A stretch of DNA of 64,000 nucleotides from Janthinobacterium sp. 61. GTDB taxonomy: Bacteria > Pseudomonadota > Gammaproteobacteria > Burkholderiales > Burkholderiaceae_D. The translations under genes were made by a program, and so were the position numbers. The stretch is from NCBI RefSeq assembly GCF_002846335.1, contig NZ_PJMQ01000001.1, positions 3,348,001 to 3,412,000 on the forward strand, given 5' to 3'. Below are positions 1 to 8,542 of this stretch, piece after piece (within the stretch, counting starts at the first letter, position 1; each line of letters starts with the position of its first letter). The notes beneath the pieces are model-generated. The model saw only the letters and a list, made by a program, of their open reading frames with translations. It did no database searches and was not told the DNA's origin.

Positions 1-528
1 GCCCAGCTCATTTTGCAGCGAAGACTGGCGCGAGCTGAACAACTGACGCTGCAAACCCATCACTTCCAGGACCCGCGGATCGTCCTTCTTGGCTAGCAAT
101 TCGGCCGGGAAAGCAGGCTGCTTGGCGCCGTCGCGTTCGGCGACCAGGCGCGCCTCGGTGGCGCGCGCCGTCACATACTGGCCACGCGAGATGTCCGTCT
201 GCGACTGTGCCGTCACCGGATTCATGCGCACCAGCACCTGGCCCGCCTTCACCACCGAACCTTCATGCACCAGGATCTCGCGCACCGTGCCACCGGACAA
301 ATGCTGCACCGCCTGGCGGTTCGATTCGCTCGCCACCACGCCAGACAGGGGCACGCCCTTGTCGAGCGGTGCAAACAAGGCCCACAGCATGAAACCGCCA
401 AAGCCGAACAGCACCAGGAACCAGCCGAACCTGGTGTAGCTCCTGGCATCGGTATCCACCGTGACCGGCGTGACTTCATGCGTGACGACCTCGGCCGCCT
501 CTGTTTTTTGTTTCATCAAATTGCGCAT
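1..528 (-). CDS. Type I secretion membrane fusion protein, HlyD family (partial)
   Basis: Inner-membrane adaptor that links the type I ABC transporter to an outer-membrane TolC-like channel. Only the first 176 residues lie in the window; the C-terminus runs off the left edge. Visible are a short cytosolic N-terminus, one membrane segment at about residues 34-52 (WFLVLFGGFMLWALF), and the start of the lipoyl-like hairpin domain (SGGTVREILVHEG, then KAGQVLVRM), which is typical of HlyD/PrtE adaptors. The ATG overlaps the stop of the upstream transporter gene by one base (TAATG), so the two are translationally coupled. The family call is firm; the exact substrate is inferred from the neighbouring DUF4214 gene. 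Confidence 0.9.
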   Translation of the reverse strand, partial: MRNLMKQKTEAAEVVTHEVTPVTVDTDARSYTRFGWFLVLFGFGGFMLWALFAPLDKGVPLSGVVASESNRQAVQHLSGGTVREILVHEGSVVKAGQVLVRMNPVTAQSQTDISRGQYVTARATEARLVAERDGAKQPAFPAELLAKKDDPRVLEVMGLQRQLFSSRQSSLQNELG

Positions 529-2315
529 TATTGATCCTGTTCCGTCGTTACTTGTGCCGCCGCCTGCGCGGCAGCCAGTTGCGCCGCATGCCGATGGGCC
601 GCCTCCTGCTGCGCCAGCGCCACCTTCTGCGCCTGCTCCGTCAATGCCGCCAGCACCTTGTCGGTAGGGCCGAACATCTGCACCTCGCCTTCACGCAACA
701 GCAACAGCTTGGTAGTGGCGCTGATGATGTTGGTACGGTGGGTAATCATGATGATGGTCTTGCCGCGGGCCCGCAGGTCGGCAATGGCTTTCACCAGGGC
801 TTGTTCGCCCACTTCATCCAGATTCGAGTTGGGCTCGTCGAGCACAATCACGGACGGATCGCCATACATCGCGCGCGCCAGTCCCAAACGCTGCTTCTGC
901 CCGCCGGACAGGCCGGCGCCGCCGTCGCCCAAACGGGTGTCATACCCTTCCGGCAGGTGCAAAATCATGTCGTGCACGCCGGCGCGCTTGGCCGCGAGCA
1001 CCACTTTTTCAGGATCGATGTCGCCGAAGCGGGCGATATTTTCGCTCACCGTGCCACCGAACAATTCAATATCCTGCGGCAGATAGCCCATGTTAGGGCC
1101 CAGTTCGGCCTTGTTCCACTGATAGATATCGGCGCCATCGAGACGCACCTTGCCTATTGCCGCCGGCCACACGCCCACCAGCAGACGCGCCAGTGTCGAC
1201 TTGCCCGAGCCGCTGGCGCCGATGACGCCCAGCACGTCGCCCGGCACGATCGCAAAGTTAATATTCCGGATCACTGCATTGCGGGTGCCTGGCGGCGCGG
1301 CAGTCACGCCTTCCACGCTCAGGGCGCCGCTCGGCTTGGGCAAGGGCATGCCAGCATCGCGTGCAGGGTTGTCGCTCAGCAGGCTGGTCAGGCGATCATA
1401 GGCGCTGCGGGTGCTGCTGAAGCTCTTCCACACGCCGATCACTTGCTGCACCGGTGCCAGCGCGCGCCCCACCAGGATGGAGGCGGCAATCATCATGCCG
1501 GCCGTAATTTTATTTTCAAGCACCAGTAGCGCGCCGAAGCCCAGCACCAGCGACTGCAAGGAAGTCTGCACGAATTTGGTGGCCGCCTGGATCTTGCTGG
1601 CCTTCTCGCTGGCCTCGGCCTGCAACTTCAGGAATTTTGAGTGCAGCTTGTACCAGCGCCCCATCAAATTGGGCAGCATGCCCATCGACTCGATCACTTC
1701 GGCGTTGCGCAAGTTGTTGGTGGCCAGGGTGCCGGCCTCGATCGCCATGCTGTTTGCAGCCTTGAGCGGGTCCTTGGTGACGCGTTCGTTAACATAGGCC
1801 AGCACCACCAGGACCGCCGTGCCACACAGGGCGAAGACACCCAGCTGGGGTTCAAAGAAGAAAATAACGATCAGGTAGACGGGGAACCAGGGCGCATCGA
1901 AGAAGGCGAACAGGGCGTTGCCAGTCAGGAACTGGCGCACGCTGGTCAGGTCCGACAGCGACTGGCCGGCATTGGCGCCTGTCTGCTTCAAATTCTGCTC
2001 GAAGGCCGCCGTGTAGACGCGCTTGTTGAGCTGCATGTCGAACATGGCACCGACGCGCACCAGGATGAAGCTGCGCACCAGCTCCAGGCCGGCCACAAAC
2101 AGATACGCCCCCAGCATCAGCAGGGTGAGCATCAGCAGGGTGATTTCGTTGCGGCTGCCCAGCACGCGGTCATAGACCTGCAGCATGTACAGCGACGGAA
2201 CAAGCATCAGCAGGTTGCTGATGGCACTGAAGACGCCGACCGTGATGAAAGTGCTCTTGAAACCCTGCAGCACACTCGCGAGTTCGGTCTTGGCGTGGGA
2301 AATTTTATTGGTCAT
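528..2315 (-). CDS. Type I secretion system ABC permease/ATPase (PrtD-like)
   Basis: Fused membrane and ATPase subunit (595 aa) that drives one-step export of an unfolded protein with a C-terminal signal. The N-terminal half holds the exporter transmembrane domain. The C-terminal half has Walker A GASGSGKST near residue 365, signature LSGGQKQRLGLARA near 470 and Walker B VIVLDEP near 490. There is no N-terminal C39 peptidase domain, so it is not a bacteriocin exporter. I chose ATG 2315 (MTNKISHAK) over the longer reading from 2426: PrtD proteins usually start here, and a -10-like GATAAT at 2425-2430 would place transcription start downstream of 2426. The DUF4214 gene upstream, with its own terminator, is the probable substrate. 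Confidence 0.9.
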   Translation of the reverse strand: MTNKISHAKTELASVLQGFKSTFITVGVFSAISNLLMLVPSLYMLQVYDRVLGSRNEITLLMLTLLMLGAYLFVAGLELVRSFILVRVGAMFDMQLNKRVYTAAFEQNLKQTGANAGQSLSDLTSVRQFLTGNALFAFFDAPWFPVYLIVIFFFEPQLGVFALCGTAVLVVLAYVNERVTKDPLKAANSMAIEAGTLATNNLRNAEVIESMGMLPNLMGRWYKLHSKFLKLQAEASEKASKIQAATKFVQTSLQSLVLGFGALLVLENKITAGMMIAASILVGRALAPVQQVIGVWKSFSSTRSAYDRLTSLLSDNPARDAGMPLPKPSGALSVEGVTAAPPGTRNAVIRNINFAIVPGDVLGVIGASGSGKSTLARLLVGVWPAAIGKVRLDGADIYQWNKAELGPNMGYLPQDIELFGGTVSENIARFGDIDPEKVVLAAKRAGVHDMILHLPEGYDTRLGDGGAGLSGGQKQRLGLARAMYGDPSVIVLDEPNSNLDEVGEQALVKAIADLRARGKTIIMITHRTNIISATTKLLLLREGEVQMFGPTDKVLAALTEQAQKVALAQQEAAHRHAAQLAAAQAAAQVTTEQDQ

Positions 2316-2424
2316 TTTATCGTGGCAGGTCAGCGGTAAGATACGAGCAGCGGCTCGAAGTACCCAATCATGTCCGGCAGCCTGGCAGCCCGGCTTGGCT
2401 GGCCAAAGATTATTGAGCATTGCC

Positions 2425-2471
2425 ATTATCGCTCAAAAACACAAAAATTTGTGATGCACATCACAAATTTT
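2425..2471 (-). promoter_or_regulatory. CRP-type operator with -10 element for the type I secretion operon
   Basis: A perfect 12-bp inverted repeat with a 4-bp spacer covers 2444-2471. Its core TGTGA-N6-TCACA lies at 2450-2465 (centre 2457.5), the exact E. coli CRP consensus. On the minus strand a GATAAT hexamer at 2430-2425 follows 27.5 bp from the centre, close to class II activator geometry. The pattern is directly visible; CRP binding is inferred. Confidence 0.65.
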
Positions 2472-2504
2472 ACCCATGAGCAATCGAAATGTCGCCTCTG
2501 GAAG

Positions 2505-2538
2505 ACAAAAAACCCCGCCACCTTGCGGTAGCGGGGTT
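2505..2538 (-). terminator. Rho-independent terminator of the DUF4214 gene
   Basis: Stem AACCCCGC/GCGGGGTT (2511-2518 with 2531-2538). On the minus strand it is followed by a run of T residues (2512-2505). It lies about 50 bp past the DUF4214 stop and separates that gene from the secretion operon, so the two are likely separate transcripts. Confidence 0.8.
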
Positions 2539-2588
2539 GAGGGATCAGCAAGCCGGCATGGCCGGCCGCTGCTCGCCTACGGCATCAC

Positions 2589-4559
2589 TTATACAGTGAC
2601 GATGCCGTTTGCGAAGTGCACGTCGGTTGCGTTCACGCCCACCAGGGTGATGGTGATGGTGTCGCCCGATTCCGAACCGTAAGCTGCTTTTTCCACCGTT
2701 ACGACGGTGTTGGCACCGCTTTGTGCCAGGAAGATTTCCAGCACTGCATTGTTACCAGCAGCTGGCTTGCCAGCGTTCAGCACGTAGTCGCTACCGACGA
2801 ACAGCATGTCTTTATCATCCAGACCAACAACGGTGCTGTTCACGTCACCTGCGACAAAAATGTCGGCAGCCGAAGTGGCCACGTCAAAGCTCGTCAGGGT
2901 AACTGGCTTAGCCAAGCCATGATCAGCGAAGTTTTGCTCAGCAGCAGCGATAGCAGCTTTCAGGCCGTCCATTTCTTTAACCACCGCGTGTGCGGCATCC
3001 AGTTTCGCCACGGCTTCCGTCAGCGCTTTGATATCAGCAACAACGTCGGCAGCATCCGCTTTAGCACCGGCCAACGCATCAGCCAATGGATTGACGGTAT
3101 CGGCAGTGTCAAACGCGGCAAGCTTGGTGTTGAAAGCAGTCACCGCGGTAGCGGCATCAGCAGCAGCCTGGGTCTGGGCTGGAGTAACTGCGGCACCAGC
3201 AGCCGTAACAACTGCATCAGCAGCTACTTTTGCAGCGGCCAGGCCGAGGATTTCAGCATTGATCTGCGCTGCAGTTGGATACTCACCAGCAACGATTTTG
3301 ACGATGGTCATAGCTGCACCGACGTCTACCAATTTAGTACCGGAAACATTAGCATCGAAATCCGAACGATTGACGTCCGCTTGGGCGGCCAGTGCTGCTT
3401 TATTGGTCGTGCCTTCCGCCTTGTCAGCAGCTTCTTTGGCGATGCTGGCATTCAGGACAGCGGTGATGCCTGGATTGGTCGTTTCAGTAACGCCGGTTTC
3501 CAGTACCAGCTTCTTGGAATCTGCATCAACCTTGATCAGGGTAGCAACCGTACCGTCAGCATTAACAGTAATTGCGCTGTTGTTTACAATGTACGATGCT
3601 ACAACACCTGCCAGGGATGCTTGGGCAGCAACCGTTGCCTTGTGTGCAGCAGTGTCAGCAGCGGCAGTAACTTCCGCTTTTGCAACATACGTAGCCAAAA
3701 CTGCATCTTTAGCAACTGCAGTATTGGCGGTAGTGATTGCTTTCTGCGCGTCAGCCAGAGCTTTTGCATTCGAATCAATTTTATCTGCCAACGCAGCTGC
3801 CTTGACGCCAGCCGTTTGGCCAGGTGCATTGTAAACACCGCCTACGATCGAGCCAACGCCACCGGGGCCAGTGTCAGCAGTGGTTTCAAGAGCTTTCACT
3901 TGCGCTTCGGTCAAGCTGGTCTTCGCATTGTTGTCGCCGTCAGCAGCTGCCAGGAACGTAGCCAGGGCTTCGCCTGCATTGGTCAGCGCGGTCAGCGCGC
4001 CAGGCACCGTGAATGGAACGCCAGCCTTAACAACAGCGGCAACTTTTGCGTCCAGGGCAGCTGGTACGATTGCTGCGGTTGCATCTTCAGCGGTCTTGAT
4101 GGTTGCCAGGAAATCTTTGGCAGCTTTGTTTGCATCCGCGCCGTTGTAGCCAGCTTTTTCAGCATCGGTGTCCAGTGCTGCGGTGAAGCTGGTAGCGACC
4201 AGTACTTTGCTGTCGTAAGCAACTTTATCGGTGCCTTGGGCGCCGGCAGCGATTTTGGTCACAGCTTGGTCGATGGTGAATACCTTGTCGCCAACTGCTT
4301 TGACCCAGTATGCCAGACCAGGCGCATCAGGAGCGTGGCCAAACAGGTTAGCGTAGATCTGCGAGATCACGCCGGAGGTGTTCACTTGAGCGTATTCGGT
4401 CTGGTATTCGGTCGATGCTGCGAATGCGGCGGAAACGGCTGCGGTGCTGCCATTGGCTGCAGTAACTACGCCTTCCCAGTAAGCCAGGCCAGCTGCATCA
4501 GCAGGACGGTTGAAGTAAGCGACGTACAGCTTTTGGATTGCATCGGTATAAGTTGCCAT
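2589..4559 (-). CDS. DUF4214-domain protein, probable type I secreted surface protein
   Basis: A 656-aa protein rich in Ala, Thr, Val and Asp in which I see no cysteine and no N-terminal signal peptide. The N-terminus has two DUF4214 units, with FNRPADAAGLAYW (residues 16-28) and LFGHAPDAPGLAYW (72-85). The middle is a long Ala-rich helical region. The C-terminus ends in a beta-type segment (TITITLVGVNATDVHFANG), as expected of an uncleaved C-terminal type I signal. I find no glycine-rich RTX nonapeptides. It has a good ribosome site (AGGAG, 6 bases before ATG), its own terminator, and a CRP-like site about 120 bp upstream. Its position beside the exporter suggests it is the substrate, perhaps an S-layer or adhesive coat protein; that role is inferred. 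Confidence 0.8.
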   Translation of the reverse strand: MATYTDAIQKLYVAYFNRPADAAGLAYWEGVVTAANGSTAAVSAAFAASTEYQTEYAQVNTSGVISQIYANLFGHAPDAPGLAYWVKAVGDKVFTIDQAVTKIAAGAQGTDKVAYDSKVLVATSFTAALDTDAEKAGYNGADANKAAKDFLATIKTAEDATAAIVPAALDAKVAAVVKAGVPFTVPGALTALTNAGEALATFLAAADGDNNAKTSLTEAQVKALETTADTGPGGVGSIVGGVYNAPGQTAGVKAAALADKIDSNAKALADAQKAITTANTAVAKDAVLATYVAKAEVTAAADTAAHKATVAAQASLAGVVASYIVNNSAITVNADGTVATLIKVDADSKKLVLETGVTETTNPGITAVLNASIAKEAADKAEGTTNKAALAAQADVNRSDFDANVSGTKLVDVGAAMTIVKIVAGEYPTAAQINAEILGLAAAKVAADAVVTAAGAAVTPAQTQAAADAATAVTAFNTKLAAFDTADTVNPLADALAGAKADAADVVADIKALTEAVAKLDAAHAVVKEMDGLKAAIAAAEQNFADHGLAKPVTLTSFDVATSAADIFVAGDVNSTVVGLDDKDMLFVGSDYVLNAGKPAAGNNAVLEIFLAQSGANTVVTVEKAAYGSESGDTITITLVGVNATDVHFANGIVTV

Positions 4560-4643
4560 GTATTGCTCCTGAGTAGATCAAAAAGATCATTAAGTAAATC
4601 GATTCTGCAGCCACACTCTGTGTCTTGCAGCCCAACGTTCCGC

Positions 4644-4686
4644 ATCATGACAGAAGGCAATGCGCATTAATGTGACCACGATCACA
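4644..4686 (-). promoter_or_regulatory. CRP-type operator with -10-like element for the DUF4214 gene
   Basis: TGTGA-CCACGA-TCACA at 4671-4686 (centre 4678.5) matches the CRP core 10 of 10. On the minus strand a CATGAT hexamer (4649-4644) begins exactly 29.5 bp from the centre, which is class II spacing (-41.5). The -10 is weak (4 of 6), as expected for an activator-dependent promoter. Function is inferred. Confidence 0.6.
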
Positions 4687-4923
4687 AAATGAAAATAAAT
4701 TTCTCTAAAACATTGGTTTTTTTCGATATTACTATTGGCAATATCAGTAGCAAGGAAAATTATTAATATTAATGCAACTATAGAGTAATCAAAAAGGTGG
4801 CGAATACATCGGGGGAAAATCCGCTTGTGACGTGCCATGCCCCAGGGAAACACTCAGCCATGCGCCGCCCATGCATGGATGGGCAAGTGCGTGAGCCGCA
4901 ACATAAAACACCCCGCAATGAAA
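4687..4923. other. AT-rich intergenic region upstream of the DUF4214 gene
   Basis: No convincing gene lies between 4560 and 5000 (441 bp). The part from about 4687 to 4795 is strikingly AT-rich against a GC-rich genome, with runs such as AATTATTAATATTAATG. It lies directly upstream of the CRP-like site and could serve as an UP element or as a target for an H-NS-like silencer. The rest holds the terminator of the fecR gene. Confidence 0.5.
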
Positions 4924-4956
4924 AACCCCGAAAGTTGGCGTCCAACTTTCGGGGTT
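4919..4956 (-). terminator. Strong Rho-independent terminator of the fecR gene
   Basis: A perfect 15-bp stem (4924-4938 with 4942-4956) with a 3-base CGT loop, followed on the minus strand by a T run. It lies 45 bp beyond the FecR-domain gene stop. Confidence 0.85.
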
Positions 4957-5000
4957 CGGTTTACATGCGCGGCATGCATAATAATGCCGCCGTATGCTGC

Positions 5001-6407
5001 TTATTGATTTTTAATGCGCCAAGATGTCCCGCCATTAATGGTTCGGCGGGCATCGATGCGCCCGTCAAAGATATACGCGGCGGTACCGCCCTTTTCATTG
5101 CTCAATACACCATCGACATTCATATGGCCGGCGCGGCCGTTTGCATCGTCGCCGTACAGCCGGCCATCGGCCGACAGTGCGCCCTGCGCCTGGAACTTGA
5201 ACGACTCATCCTTGCTGGTCAAATCGAAGGAGGTGGCGAAAGTCTTGCTGCCGAAATTCACGTCCAGGCGGCCATTCGACAGGCTGGCAGCCGCCGTCGT
5301 CCGGTTGCCATAGCCGTAGTCGGTATACACATACGCCTCGCTGGCGGCCATGCTGAACCCCACGCTGCCATTTTCGCGCGCCACGTACTCCTTGCCGGGT
5401 GTGCGGAACAGGGCAAAATTGCCTTTCACGGCCAGCAGTTCCGAGCGATTGCGCTCCTCGGTCAAGTCGATCGTCGCGGGAGGCGCCCCAATGCGCACAA
5501 AACGCCCCCACAGGATGCCACTGTCCTTTTGCGGCACGATCACGGGCGGCACCACGGGTGGCAGCACTGGCGGCAGCACCGGATCAGGCTTATGGCCCGA
5601 GTCGACCACCGGTGGCGGCGTCACGACGGGGGGCACAGGCTCCTGCGGCACGCGGGGGACCACGGCCTGGGCCAGGCTTTCATTTTTCTTCGCATCCAGG
5701 TTCGGCTCGACCACGATGGCGGCAGGCGCATTCGTCATGGCCCCGCTCTTGGCCAGCGGTTCATCGCTGCGCGGTGGAGCAATGTTGTCGGGACCAACGT
5801 TAGCACTCGACATCAATTGCGGCGCACCCTGGCCGCGCTGGATCTGCAGCAGCTGGCCGCGCTGGCTGGCCGACAATTCACGGCTGGCCATCCCCTCGCA
5901 AGGGCCGACGCCTTCCCGGCTGCAGGCGCCGGCAAAACCACTGACCACGATGCCGCCGGAAATGACGGCCACGCGCGAGGTGTCCTGGTCGGTAAAGACC
6001 GTGAAGTCGGTGCCGCGCACGCCAATCGCGGCCACCGGCGTGTTGAAACGGAAGTTCTGGCGCGCCAGCTTGACGGCGTCGCCCGACTTGCTGCGCGCAA
6101 CGCCGCTCAGCAACTCCAGCTTGATGCGGGTGTTCTCGGGGGTCTTGGCGTCGATATGGTAAGTCACGATGCGCGCCCGGGTATTCGGGCGCAGGATGAA
6201 CAGGCCATTGTCGAGCGTCTTGATATAAATAAAGCCATCCGCGCCAGTCGTCAGCAGCTCGCCTTCCTGCACGGCAGCGTCCTGCAGCGCCGGGCGATCC
6301 ACCACCTGCGCCATCCCGGCAACAAAGATGATCTTGCCCGCTTCCGCGGCGTGGGCTAGCTGCGCGCAAAGCGCAATGCTGGCTGTAACTAACAATTTAC
6401 GCAACAT
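5001..6407 (-). CDS. FecR-domain periplasmic protein
   Basis: A 468-aa exported protein. The start at 6407 is preferred over the longer frame because it follows GGAG at correct spacing and begins a clean signal peptide (MLRKLLVTASIALC...AHA, residues 1-20). A FecR domain follows at about residues 50-180, with the typical NTPVAAIGVRGTDF motif at 122-135. A Pro/Val-rich linker of about 80 residues leads to a C-terminal beta-rich domain (about 320-468). There is no sigma factor or TonB receptor nearby and no N-terminal membrane anchor, so it is not a classical FecR anti-sigma regulator. It stands divergent from a CHASE2 cyclase, and this FecR/CHASE2 pairing suggests a periplasmic partner for the cyclase sensor; that is inference. 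Confidence 0.82.
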   Translation of the reverse strand: MLRKLLVTASIALCAQLAHAAEAGKIIFVAGMAQVVDRPALQDAAVQEGELLTTGADGFIYIKTLDNGLFILRPNTRARIVTYHIDAKTPENTRIKLELLSGVARSKSGDAVKLARQNFRFNTPVAAIGVRGTDFTVFTDQDTSRVAVISGGIVVSGFAGACSREGVGPCEGMASRELSASQRGQLLQIQRGQGAPQLMSSANVGPDNIAPPRSDEPLAKSGAMTNAPAAIVVEPNLDAKKNESLAQAVVPRVPQEPVPPVVTPPPVVDSGHKPDPVLPPVLPPVVPPVIVPQKDSGILWGRFVRIGAPPATIDLTEERNRSELLAVKGNFALFRTPGKEYVARENGSVGFSMAASEAYVYTDYGYGNRTTAAASLSNGRLDVNFGSKTFATSFDLTSKDESFKFQAQGALSADGRLYGDDANGRAGHMNVDGVLSNEKGGTAAYIFDGRIDARRTINGGTSWRIKNQ

Positions 6408-6425
6408 GAGTTCTCCATTTTCCCC

Positions 6426-6468
6426 ATTATCCGGCCTGCCGGGAATTAGATCAGTGATGAGGATCACA
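6426..6468 (-). promoter_or_regulatory. CRP-type operator with -10 element for the fecR gene
   Basis: Read on the minus strand, TGTGA-TCCTCA-TCACT (6468-6453, centre 6460.5) matches the CRP core 9 of 10. A GATAAT hexamer (6431-6426) starts exactly 29.5 bp from the centre, which is class II spacing. Transcription would begin near 6419, 12 bases ahead of the fecR ATG. Binding is inferred. Confidence 0.55.
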
Positions 6469-6553
6469 TTTTATCGAATTCCCCAGGCCTGTGCCCGCAG
6501 TTACAATTTGTATCAACTGCTGCAACTGCTATGTGGCAGCGGACACAACACGA

Positions 6554-6559
6554 TATACT
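6554..6559 (+). promoter_or_regulatory. Candidate -10 element for the CHASE2 cyclase gene
   Basis: TATACT hexamer in an otherwise non-coding stretch. No good -35 is seen at 16-18 bp. If used, transcription starts near 6566 and the cyclase start must lie downstream, supporting GTG 6605. Confidence 0.35.
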
Positions 6560-6604
6560 TACTATTTATTCACTGCAAGTGTACCCGCACTTTCCCGGCC
6601 AGAC

Positions 6605-8542
6605 GTGCTCGATCCCCGCCCACCTTCCCCTGCCATACGACGCACCGCCCGCCCAGGCCTGGTCCGCTCGGCCATCGCCCTGCTGGCCATCCTGCTGACG
6701 ATCTGGGCGCAATGGGGCAGCACACCCAGCGCCTCCGTGTTTGCCAATGAATGGGTGCGCGATTTTTTCGTGCGCCTGCAGGCCAGCAAGGCGCCCGAGC
6801 CGCGCATATTGGTGGTCGATATCGATGAGGCCAGCCTGGCCAAGCTGGGGCCATGGCCCTGGCCGCGCGACCGCCTGGCCGAACTGGTCGAAACCTTGTT
6901 GACACATTACAGTGCGCGCGCAGTGGCGCTCGATATCGTCCTGCCCAAACCTTCGGAGGGCCAGGGCGACCAGCGCCTGGCACTCTTGGCCCAGCACGGC
7001 CCGCTGGTGCTGGCGCAGATGTTCGATTACAACTTTGGCCGTCCCGAGCCGGTGCGCGACGGCCAGCCAGCCGGCGCCAGCACCCGCTACCCCGGCGGCC
7101 AGGTGCAGGCTGCCGGCTACATCGCCAACCATCCAGGCCTGGCACAGGCTCGCCACGTCGGCAATATCGGCTTCATTCCGGACGCCGACGGCGCACTGCG
7201 CCGCGTGCCGCTGATGACCACCCTGGAAGGCCAGCACTACCCCGCACTGGCGCTGGCCATCGTCAACTGCTGCCAGGGCGGCGGCGCACTGGCGCTGCCG
7301 GACACCGGCCTGATGCGCGTAGCCTACAAGCGCGACTGGAGCGCCTACACCGTGGTGTCGGCCGCCGACATCCTCGACCAGGCGATCGATCCGGCCAGCG
7401 CCGCCGGCCGCCTGGTACTGGTGGGTTCCTCCTCGCTGGGCATAGGCGACCGCGTCATCACCCCCTTCCATGGCGACCGCCCCGGCCTCGGGGTACAAGC
7501 CGCCGCGCTTTCCACCTTGCTGGACCAGCAAGCCGGACTGGCGCCGGCGCCCTGGCCCGGTCGCCTGCTGGGCGTCCTGTTTGCCATTGTCGTCACGCTG
7601 GGCGCCAGTTACGCCTTCCCGCGCCTGTCGGCAACCTGGAGCGTCGGCTTGCTGGGCGGCGCATCCGTGCTGTGGCTGGCGCTCGCGTATGTCATCAACC
7701 CCCACGACCCGGACTTTTCAACCACCGGGCCGCTCGCCACGAATCTGTTCCTGCTGACGTTTGCCGTTCCCTACCATTGGCAGCTGAGCCAGCGCAAATC
7801 GCGCTACCTGCTCGATACCCTGCGACTCTACGTGGCGCCGAAAGTGGTCGAGCAGCTCATGCGCAGCGATGTGAAGGACCCGCTCAAACCGCGCCTGCTG
7901 GACGTGACCACCCTGATTGCCGACATGGAAGGCTACACCACCCACGTCGAATCGCTGCCGGTGGAAGAAGCGGCCCGGCTGACGCGCGACTTTCTCGATT
8001 GCCTGACCGCTCCCGTGATCGACCAGCAAGGCACGCTGGACAAATACACCGGCGATGGCCTGGTGGCATTCTGGGGCGCACCCTTGCCGATCGAACACCA
8101 CGCCGACCTGGCGCTGGACGCGGCGCACGAGATCCTGCGCCGCGTAGCAGGCCTGAGCGCCGAACGCTGCCTCAACGGACACCCGCCCCTGCGGGTGCGC
8201 ATCGGCATCGAAAGCGGACGGGCCATGGCCGGCGATTTTGGCACCTCATTTCGCAGCATTTATACCGCGGTCGGCGACAGCGTCAACACCGCCTCGCGCC
8301 TGGAACAGGCGGCGCGCGACTTCAGCCATGACATCATCATCGGCACCGGCACGGTCGAGCGCGCACGGCGCCACCGTTTCATCGTGCTGGGTGAACGCAT
8401 ATTGCGTGGCAAAGAAAAACCAATTACCTTATACACTCTTGATTTGAGCATGGCACCTGCCCTTCCCATACCCCCTGCCCCCCGTATTACCCAAGGCATC
8501 ACGCCTGCCAGCAGTAGCAACAGCATGGACGACGCAGCATGA
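6605..8542 (+). CDS. CHASE2-domain class III adenylate cyclase
   Basis: Membrane-bound cyclase predicted to make cAMP in response to a periplasmic signal. From GTG 6605 it has 645 residues: one membrane helix (about 18-37), a periplasmic CHASE2 domain (about 50-310), three closely spaced helices (about 318-392), then the catalytic domain (about 430-620). Both metal aspartates are present (D440 in IADMEGYT and D484 in KYTGDG). K480 and T554 occupy the purine-specifying positions, the Lys/Thr pair of class IIIb adenylate cyclases. The transition-state Asn and Arg are N561 and R565. The frame is open back to GTG 6491, but that extension is Cys-rich and unlike an N-terminus. The stop overlaps the next gene (ATGA). 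Confidence 0.88.
   Translation: MLDPRPPSPAIRRTARPGLVRSAIALLAILLTIWAQWGSTPSASVFANEWVRDFFVRLQASKAPEPRILVVDIDEASLAKLGPWPWPRDRLAELVETLLTHYSARAVALDIVLPKPSEGQGDQRLALLAQHGPLVLAQMFDYNFGRPEPVRDGQPAGASTRYPGGQVQAAGYIANHPGLAQARHVGNIGFIPDADGALRRVPLMTTLEGQHYPALALAIVNCCQGGGALALPDTGLMRVAYKRDWSAYTVVSAADILDQAIDPASAAGRLVLVGSSSLGIGDRVITPFHGDRPGLGVQAAALSTLLDQQAGLAPAPWPGRLLGVLFAIVVTLGASYAFPRLSATWSVGLLGGASVLWLALAYVINPHDPDFSTTGPLATNLFLLTFAVPYHWQLSQRKSRYLLDTLRLYVAPKVVEQLMRSDVKDPLKPRLLDVTTLIADMEGYTTHVESLPVEEAARLTRDFLDCLTAPVIDQQGTLDKYTGDGLVAFWGAPLPIEHHADLALDAAHEILRRVAGLSAERCLNGHPPLRVRIGIESGRAMAGDFGTSFRSIYTAVGDSVNTASRLEQAARDFSHDIIIGTGTVERARRHRFIVLGERILRGKEKPITLYTLDLSMAPALPIPPAPRITQGITPASSSNSMDDAA

Noticed and set aside
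2589..4559. RTX calcium-binding repeats in the DUF4214 protein
   Set aside because: I looked for GGxGxDxxx nonapeptides and found none.
2616..4670. Long open frame on the plus strand opposite the DUF4214 gene
   Set aside because: It mirrors the Ala-rich codon pattern of the real gene, has Ser/Cys/Phe-rich nonsense composition and no ribosome site.
5001..6407. Classical FecI/FecR/TonB iron-uptake regulation
   Set aside because: No extracytoplasmic sigma factor or TonB receptor is nearby, and the FecR protein has a cleavable signal peptide, not a membrane anchor.
6491..6604. N-terminal extension of the CHASE2 cyclase from GTG 6491
   Set aside because: The extension is Cys/Tyr-rich, unlike any N-terminus, and a TATACT -10 element lies within it.
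6853..8331. Open frame of about 490 codons overlapping the CHASE2 cyclase in another frame
   Set aside because: Arg/Pro/Gly-rich translation typical of a frame-shifted GC-rich gene; the cyclase frame holds all catalytic residues.
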